From: Elusimicrobiota bacterium
GTDB taxonomy: Bacteria > Elusimicrobiota > Elusimicrobia > Elusimicrobiales > UBA9959
NCBI GenBank assembly: GCA_009773155.1
Contig: WOVA01000001.1
Location: 40,035-104,034, forward strand
Reading direction: 5' to 3'
DNA length: 64,000 bases
Below, piece after piece: positions 58,906 through 64,000 of the stretch. The translations under genes were made by a program, and so were the position numbers. Positions within the stretch are counted from its first letter, which is position 1; every line of letters begins with the position of its first letter. Below the pieces are notes generated by a model. The model was not told the origin of the DNA. It saw only the letters and a list, made by a program, of their open reading frames with translations, and did not search any database.

Positions 58906-61289
58906 GCCTCACCTCCGGACCAGCATTCCAGGAGCACGGCGATATCCTCCCGCAGCAGTTCGCGTCCGCCGCCGTCGAGCAGCGTCAGGTCGTGGCCGTC
59001 GCTGACAAATCCCACCCGCTCAACCGGCAGGCCGGCCGCCAGCGAACGGAAAGCCAGTTCCTGTTCTTTATCCACTTCCAGCAGTATGCGCGACGGGGAT
59101 TCGCCGAAAAGCAGTTCCGCCTGGCTGATGCCGGCCTGGGCGTAGCCGGTCTCGGGGCAGAGGTCGGCGCCCAGGCCGCCGCCGAAAGCCATCTCGGCCG
59201 CCGCGGCCGCGAAGCCGCCGTCGGAGACGTCGTGCGCGGCCATGACCAGCCCGGCCCGGAAGGCCGGCAGCAGGCCGCGGTAGAGCTTGGCGCTCTCGGC
59301 TATGGAGATGACTCCCAGCGCGTTATTGCCGGACTTCTCCAACTCATTGTAGATGGAGCCGCCCAGTCCGCGCCAGGTCACGCCGGCGAGGTACACCGGG
59401 TTGCCCGCGCGCTTGAAGCTGGTCGTCACCGCCGCGCGCACGTCGTCCACCGGCGCCACCGCCGATATCAGCAGCGTCAGCGGTATCGGGTAAGGCTTTC
59501 CCTTCGCGTCGGAGGACTGATTGTAGAAGCTGTCCTTGCCGGAGATGAACGGCGCGCCGAAGCCCAGCGCCGCCTCTTTGCAGCCCTCGGCCGCCAGCAC
59601 CAGGCCGCCCAGCACCTTGGGGTCGGCCGGCGAAGCCGCGCAGAAGTTGTCGAGGAAGGCGGCCTTGGTTATGTCGGCGCCGCAACAGAGCAGGTTGCGC
59701 ACCGCCTCGTCGCAGGCGTAGAGCGCCATCTGGCAGGGGTCTATGCGGCCCACCGACGGGCAGATGCCGTGCGCGGCGGCGAAACCGGCGAAATCGGCGA
59801 GGTCCCGCGTGGCGGCCTGCGGCCAGATCACCGCGCCGTCCGACGGGCCGTAACCGGCGGGGCCGGTGAAGGGCTTCACCACGGTGCCGCCCTGCACCTC
59901 GTGGTCGTACTGCCGCACTATCGGGGCGCGCGAGCGCACGTTCGGATGAGCGAGTATCTCTTTAAGCAGCCGGCCGAGAGGCAGGCGGGGCTTTGCCGGC
60001 GGCCGGGCTCTTACCGGCCGCGGCTTATAGACGGCCAGTTTCTCGAAGTTCGGCACGCCGCCGTGCAGAAAATCGTTTCGGAGGTCCACGACGGGCGCGC
60101 CTTTAAACCGGACCAGCAGCCGGCCGCTGTTATTGAAACGGCCCAGCACGGCCAGTTCGCATTCCTCGCGGGCGAATATCTTTTTGAGGGCCGGCAGGTT
60201 CCGCTCCGGCACCGACATGACCATCCGCTCCTGCGATTCCGACACCCAGATCTCCCAGGGCTCCAGAGAGACGTCTTTGAGCGGCGCCTTGTCCAGTTCC
60301 ACCACCGCGCCGCACTCCGAGGCCAGTTCGCCTATCGCCGACGAGAAGCCGCCGGCGCCGCAGTCGGTGACGGCGGAGTAGAGCCCCTTGTCGCGGGCGC
60401 GCAGGAGGGCGTCGAGTATCTTCTTCTCGTTTATAGCGTGGCCTATCTGCACGGCCGAGGAGGGAGAGTCCGAACCGATGTCGGCCGAAGAAAAAGTGGC
60501 GCCGTGTATGCCGTCGCGGCCGGTGCGGCCGCCCACGGCCACTATCAGGTCGCCGGGGCGCACCCGTTTGTCTATCTTGTCGCGCGGGATGAGTCCGGCG
60601 CAGCCGACGAAGACCAGCGGGTTGAGCATATAGCCGTCGTCGAACACTACGCCGCCGGCCGCGGTCGGTATGCCCATGCGGTTGCCGTAGTCGCGCACGC
60701 CCTCCACCACGCCCTCCATTATCCGCGGCGCGCCCAGCGCGCCGGGAGGCAGTTTCATCTTCGAGTCCTGCCGGCCGAAACAGAAGAAATCGGTATTTAG
60801 CACCGGCTTGGCGCCCAGGCCCACGCCCAGGATGTCGCGCACCACGCCGCCCACGCCGGTCTCGGCGCCGCCGTAGGGTTCCAGCGCGCAGGGATGATTA
60901 TGCGTCTCGGCCTTGAAGGCCAGGCCCCACTTTTTCCCGCGGCCGAACTCGACCACGCCCGCGTTGTCCTTGAACACCGACAGGCACCAGGACTTATTGA
61001 GCGTCTTTGTCGCGGCGACGATGGTCTCCTTGAAAAGGTTCTTATAGCGCTTCACCTTGCCGCCGCGCTCGAAGCGCACCGGGCCGGAGAAGGTCTTGTG
61101 CTTGCAATGCTCCGACCAGGTCTGGGCGATGGTCTCGAGCTCGCCGCGCGTGGGCGGGCGGCCGAGTTTCCGGAAGTGTTTCTGCGCGGCGGCCAGCTCG
61201 GCGGCGTTGAGCGACCAGCCCGCCTCCTTGTCCAGCGCGGCCAATCCGGCGGCGCCCAGCCTGTTGAAATCATCTATCCTGTCGTTCAT
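58902..61289 (-). CDS. purL: FGAM synthase large subunit
   Basis: 795 residues, the small PurL type that works with separate PurS and PurQ. Motifs: 'TWSEHCKHKTFSGPVRFERG', 'KAETHNHPCALEPYGGAETG', 'GNRMGIPTAAGGVVFDDGYM', 'AVTDCGAGGFSSAIGELASE' and 'FISGKDSFYNQSS'. It makes FGAM from FGAR, ATP and glutamine ammonia. Overlaps purQ and purS by 4 bases each, so the three subunits are coupled. Confidence 0.95.
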   Translation of the reverse strand: MNDRIDDFNRLGAAGLAALDKEAGWSLNAAELAAAQKHFRKLGRPPTRGELETIAQTWSEHCKHKTFSGPVRFERGGKVKRYKNLFKETIVAATKTLNKSWCLSVFKDNAGVVEFGRGKKWGLAFKAETHNHPCALEPYGGAETGVGGVVRDILGVGLGAKPVLNTDFFCFGRQDSKMKLPPGALGAPRIMEGVVEGVRDYGNRMGIPTAAGGVVFDDGYMLNPLVFVGCAGLIPRDKIDKRVRPGDLIVAVGGRTGRDGIHGATFSSADIGSDSPSSAVQIGHAINEKKILDALLRARDKGLYSAVTDCGAGGFSSAIGELASECGAVVELDKAPLKDVSLEPWEIWVSESQERMVMSVPERNLPALKKIFAREECELAVLGRFNNSGRLLVRFKGAPVVDLRNDFLHGGVPNFEKLAVYKPRPVRARPPAKPRLPLGRLLKEILAHPNVRSRAPIVRQYDHEVQGGTVVKPFTGPAGYGPSDGAVIWPQAATRDLADFAGFAAAHGICPSVGRIDPCQMALYACDEAVRNLLCCGADITKAAFLDNFCAASPADPKVLGGLVLAAEGCKEAALGFGAPFISGKDSFYNQSSDAKGKPYPIPLTLLISAVAPVDDVRAAVTTSFKRAGNPVYLAGVTWRGLGGSIYNELEKSGNNALGVISIAESAKLYRGLLPAFRAGLVMAAHDVSDGGFAAAAAEMAFGGGLGADLCPETGYAQAGISQAELLFGESPSRILLEVDKEQELAFRSLAAGLPVERVGFVSDGHDLTLLDGGGRELLREDIAVLLECWSGGEA

Positions 61290-61732
61290 TTTTTCACGAC
61301 CTTGAATGAATGTATAAGGGGATTAGAAAGCGCCCTGGCGGCGGCCCTCTCGGCCTTCGGCCCGGCCGCGCCTTTAAAATAGAAGGCGCGGCCGAAGCGG
61401 ACCCTGGGCGCCGCGACGCCCAGGAAACCGGCCGCGGCTTCGGATACGCTGTCGCCGATAACGTCGGTGACTGAACTCTTGAGCCAGACCTCGGCGCGCC
61501 AGAAGCCGGCGGGCGCCCTGCCTCCCCCCACCGACCAGTCGTCCGTCAGCGGATCCGCCAGCAGATCGGCGGCGGCTTTCTTGAAAGTCCCGGCCGGCCA
61601 GTCGGCGTCCACGCGATAGAGCCTGGCCGGCGAGGCGGCCTTGAGCGGCAGGCCGGCGGCGCGCATGCGGGCCAGCAGCGCGGAGTCCTCCGCGGCCGCG
61701 TATTTCGGCTTGGTGCGTATTTCTATGACCAT
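61286..61732 (-). CDS. purS: PurS-type subunit of FGAM synthase (double length)
   Basis: 148 residues, twice the usual 80. The C-terminal half ('VRFGRAFYFKGAAGPKAERA', 'RALSNPLIHSFKVV') and the N-terminal half ('MVIEIRTKPKYAAAEDS', 'DLLADPLTDDWSVGG') both look like PurS units, so it may be a tandem fusion. PurS bridges PurL and PurQ. The position between purC and purL supports the call. Confidence 0.75.
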   Translation of the reverse strand: MVIEIRTKPKYAAAEDSALLARMRAAGLPLKAASPARLYRVDADWPAGTFKKAAADLLADPLTDDWSVGGGRAPAGFWRAEVWLKSSVTDVIGDSVSEAAAGFLGVAAPRVRFGRAFYFKGAAGPKAERAAARALSNPLIHSFKVVKK

Positions 61733-61733
61733 A

Positions 61734-62597
61734 TTATCCTTTGGCCAGCTTATCGAGAGCCTCGCGGTAGCGGGCCACGGTCCCGTTCACGACTTTCCCC
61801 GGCAATCGCGGCGGCGCCGATTTCTTGTCCCAGCCGGATTCTTTCTCCAGCCAGTCGCGGACGAACTGCTTGTCGAAACTTTCGGGGCTACTGCCGACCT
61901 TATAATGCGCGGCGTCCCAGAAGCGCGACGAGTCGGGCGTGAGCGCCTCGTCTATGAGTATGATCTCGCCGTCCAGCTCGCCGAACTCGAACTTGGTGTC
62001 GGCCAGGATTATGCCGCGGCCTTCGGCATGGGCCGAGCCGAACTTATAGAGCTCGAGGCTCTTGTTCTTTATGAACTCCGCTTTTTCGCGGCCCAGGGAA
62101 GCGGCCATCTCTTCGAAGGTGACGTTCTCGTCGTGGCCCTGGTCGGCCTTGCTGGTGGGGGTGAAGATGGGCTCGGGAAGTTTCTGTGCTTCTTTGAGTC
62201 CCGGCGGCAGCTTCCGGCCGCAGATGGTGCCGTTTTTCAGGTATTCCTTCCAGCCGGAGCCGGTTATGTAGCCGCGCACTATGCACTCGAAGTCCACGCG
62301 CTTAGCGCGTTTCACCAGCACGGCGCCGTCGGTGAGCGGTATGCCGTGGCCTGCCGGAAGCTGCCGCTCTATTTCGGCGGGATCGGCTGTTATCAGGTGG
62401 TTCTTTATAATGTGTGCCGTTCTGGAGAACCAGAAGGTGCTTATTTTGTTGAGGAGTTCGCCTTTGCCGGGGATGGGAGTGGGCAGGACGAAGTCGAAGG
62501 CGGAGACGCGGTCGGAGGCGATCATGAGGAGCTTGTCCTCCCCTATCGCGTAAAGGTCCCTTACTTTGCCCTTATGGAACGGTTTAAGCTGAGTCAT
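61734..62597 (-). CDS. purC: SAICAR synthase
   Basis: 287 residues with PurC motifs: 'FHKGKVRDLYAIGEDKLLMI', 'ASDRVSAFDFVLPTPIPGKG', 'LVKRAKRVDFECIVRGYITG', 'DTKFEFGELDGEIILIDEAL' and 'TPDSSRFWDA'. It condenses CAIR with aspartate. One base separates it from purS and 22 from guaA. Confidence 0.95.
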   Translation of the reverse strand: MTQLKPFHKGKVRDLYAIGEDKLLMIASDRVSAFDFVLPTPIPGKGELLNKISTFWFSRTAHIIKNHLITADPAEIERQLPAGHGIPLTDGAVLVKRAKRVDFECIVRGYITGSGWKEYLKNGTICGRKLPPGLKEAQKLPEPIFTPTSKADQGHDENVTFEEMAASLGREKAEFIKNKSLELYKFGSAHAEGRGIILADTKFEFGELDGEIILIDEALTPDSSRFWDAAHYKVGSSPESFDKQFVRDWLEKESGWDKKSAPPRLPGKVVNGTVARYREALDKLAKG

Positions 62598-62619
62598 TCT
62601 CCTCCTTTAATGTCGAGAA

Positions 62620-64000
62620 CTATTCCCACTCTATCGTGGCCGGGGGTTTGGAGGTGACGTCGTAGACGACGCGGTTGATGCCGCGCACCTCGCTGACCAC
62701 CCGGGACGAAATTTTACGCAGCAGGTCGTGGGGGAGCTTCGACCAGTCGGCGGTCATGCCGTCGACGGATTCCACGCACCGCAGCGCCAGCGCGTTCTCG
62801 TAGGAGCGCTCGTCGCCCATGACGCCGACGGATTTGACCGGCAGGAGCACGCAGAAGGCCTGCCAGATCTTCCCGTACCAGCCGGCCTTGATTATCTCCT
62901 CGCGCATGATGAGGTCGGCCTTCTTGAGAACGGCCAGGCGCTCGGGCGTGACGGCGCCGATTATCCTTATGGCCAGGCCCGGGCCGGGGAAGGGGTGCTG
63001 CATCAGTATGCTCTCCGGGATACCCAGGCCGCGGCCCAGTTCGCGCACCTCGTCCTTGAAGAGGAATTTGAGCGGCTCGAGCAGGCCCATCTTCATCTTC
63101 GCGGGCAGGCCGCCGACATTATGATGGCTCTTGATGACCACCGAGGGCCCTTTGACGGAAACGGACTCTATGACGTCGGGGTAAAGCGTGCCCTGCACCA
63201 GCCAGCGCGCGCCCTTTGTCTTTTTGGCCTCTTTATCGAAGACTTCGATGAAAGTATGACCTATTATCTTGCGCTTGCGCTCGGGGTCGCTGACTCCGGC
63301 GAGCTTCTTGAGGAATACCCCGGAGGCGTCGGCTATGCGCAGGTTGAAATGGAACCTCTTTCGGAAGACCTGTTCCATCCGCTCGCGGTCGCCTTCACGC
63401 ACCAGGCCGGTATCGACGAAGATGCAGTGGAGTTTTTTGCCCAGCGCCCTGTGGGCGAGCGCCGCCGCGACGGAGGAATCCACGCCGCCCGACAGCGCGC
63501 AGATGGCCGAGCCGGAGCCGACCCGATCCTTGATCTCTTTTATGGTCTCTTTGACGAGGGAGGCGGGCGACCAGCGTCCCCTATAGCCGCAGACGCCGCG
63601 GGCGAAGTTCTCCAGTATCTTCATGCCTTTTTCGGTGTGATGGACTTCGGGGTGGAATTGCAGGGCGTAGAGCCCGCGGGCGGGGTTTTCCATGGCGGAG
63701 AGGCCCATGTCAGCGCTGGTCGCGGTGACCCTGAAGCCGGGCGGGCCCGTCTTCACCTCGTCTCCGTGGCTCATCCAGACCTGCGGCGAGCCCGATATCC
63801 CCTTGAAGAGGCGAGAGCCGTTCTTTACCTTTATTTTGCTGAAGCCGTATTCGCGCTTATGCGCCTTGTGCACCCCGCCGCCCAGTTCCCTGGCCATCAG
63901 CTGCATGCCGTAGCAGATGCCCAGCACCGGCACGCCCAGGTTGAAGACGTCCAGCGCCGGGCGCGGAGCCTTCGGGTCATAGACGCTCGAAGGCCCCCCG
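62620..64000 (-). CDS. guaA: GMP synthase (5' end beyond window)
   Basis: About 460 residues are visible and the frame continues past the right edge, so some 60-70 N-terminal residues are missing; the internal GTG at 63933 is not the start. The glutaminase part shows 'PSSVYDPKAPRP' and 'GVPVLGICYGMQLMARELGG' (catalytic Cys), then 'LQFHPEVHHTEKGM'. The ATP-pyrophosphatase P-loop is 'CALSGGVDSSVAAALAHRAL' and the C-terminus 'INRVVYDVTSKPPATIEWE' is standard. It converts XMP to GMP and heads the visible purine operon. Confidence 0.95.
   Translation of the reverse strand, partial: GGPSSVYDPKAPRPALDVFNLGVPVLGICYGMQLMARELGGGVHKAHKREYGFSKIKVKNGSRLFKGISGSPQVWMSHGDEVKTGPPGFRVTATSADMGLSAMENPARGLYALQFHPEVHHTEKGMKILENFARGVCGYRGRWSPASLVKETIKEIKDRVGSGSAICALSGGVDSSVAAALAHRALGKKLHCIFVDTGLVREGDRERMEQVFRKRFHFNLRIADASGVFLKKLAGVSDPERKRKIIGHTFIEVFDKEAKKTKGARWLVQGTLYPDVIESVSVKGPSVVIKSHHNVGGLPAKMKMGLLEPLKFLFKDEVRELGRGLGIPESILMQHPFPGPGLAIRIIGAVTPERLAVLKKADLIMREEIIKAGWYGKIWQAFCVLLPVKSVGVMGDERSYENALALRCVESVDGMTADWSKLPHDLLRKISSRVVSEVRGINRVVYDVTSKPPATIEWE

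Noticed and set aside
63933..63933. GTG at 63933 as the guaA start
   Set aside because: The upstream frame stays open and encodes conserved GMP synthase residues up to the window edge.

Overview
The window is GC-rich (G/C at most third codon positions), densely coded and mostly organised in long overlapping operons. It carries a complete diderm toolkit (BamA, OmpH/Skp, lipid A genes, MsbA). Its clearest oddity is a nitrogenase-like gene set beside many radical SAM genes. Together these suggest an uncultured diderm bacterium, most plausibly a non-gut Elusimicrobiota lineage. That assignment is inference: there is no rRNA gene in the window and no search was run.

Region 1 (1-14287, all minus strand) is the most unusual part. 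Three genes encode a tetrapyrrole-methylase-fold methyltransferase, a NifD/NifK-like protein and a NifH-like reductase fused to a NifD-like domain. They are followed by what reads as a His-Xaa-Ser (Hxs) peptide-modification cluster: a small protein ending in His-Xaa-Ser triplets (HxsA), two HxsB-type radical SAM/SPASM proteins, two HxsD-like proteins, a membrane-anchored protein with 12 cysteines, two more radical SAM enzymes, an A24 (prepilin-peptidase-type) membrane protease, and a U32-family protein cut by the window edge. Most junctions are ATGA or GTGA overlaps, so the genes are probably co-expressed. Region 2 (14411-16780, minus) holds a secreted guanyl-specific RNase with its barstar-type inhibitor, and a PIN-PhoH ATPase.

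Region 3 (16925-32925, plus) is an envelope operon: bamA, ompH, lpxD, lpxC, fabZ, lpxA, lpxI, then a glycosyltransferase and a methyltransferase, then a Gfo/Idh dehydrogenase, lpxB, msbA, a ZIP transporter and a short Rel/SpoT enzyme. Region 4 (32932-45161, mostly minus) carries a PurN-PurH fusion, a beta-lactamase-fold hydrolase, purM, a zinc-ribbon protein, a methylmalonyl-CoA decarboxylase-like enzyme, a GT2 glycosyltransferase, an M42 peptidase, a HAD protein, a CNNM/CorC-type protein, purD and purF.

Region 5 (45162-57993) is an AT-richer accessory island, probably for phage defence. It holds an AAA ATPase, a PLD-SNF2 helicase, two COG2865-type AlbA/ATPase regulators, an Eco57I-type methylase, a further AlbA_2 protein and a dinD remnant. 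It separates purF from purQ and so appears to split a purine operon (guaA-purC-purS-purL-purQ // purF-purD), which resumes in region 6 (58015-64000). A perfect 21-bp inverted repeat lies at the island/purQ junction.

Across the window, six copies of a palindromic element (57 bp short form, 108 bp long form, both multiples of three) lie in-frame inside five unrelated protein genes: hxsD, the nitrogenase-like fusion, lpxC, a methyltransferase and purQ (twice). Four copies of a second 27-bp palindrome also lie inside genes. This resembles the Rickettsia palindromic elements in behaviour and may be undescribed here.
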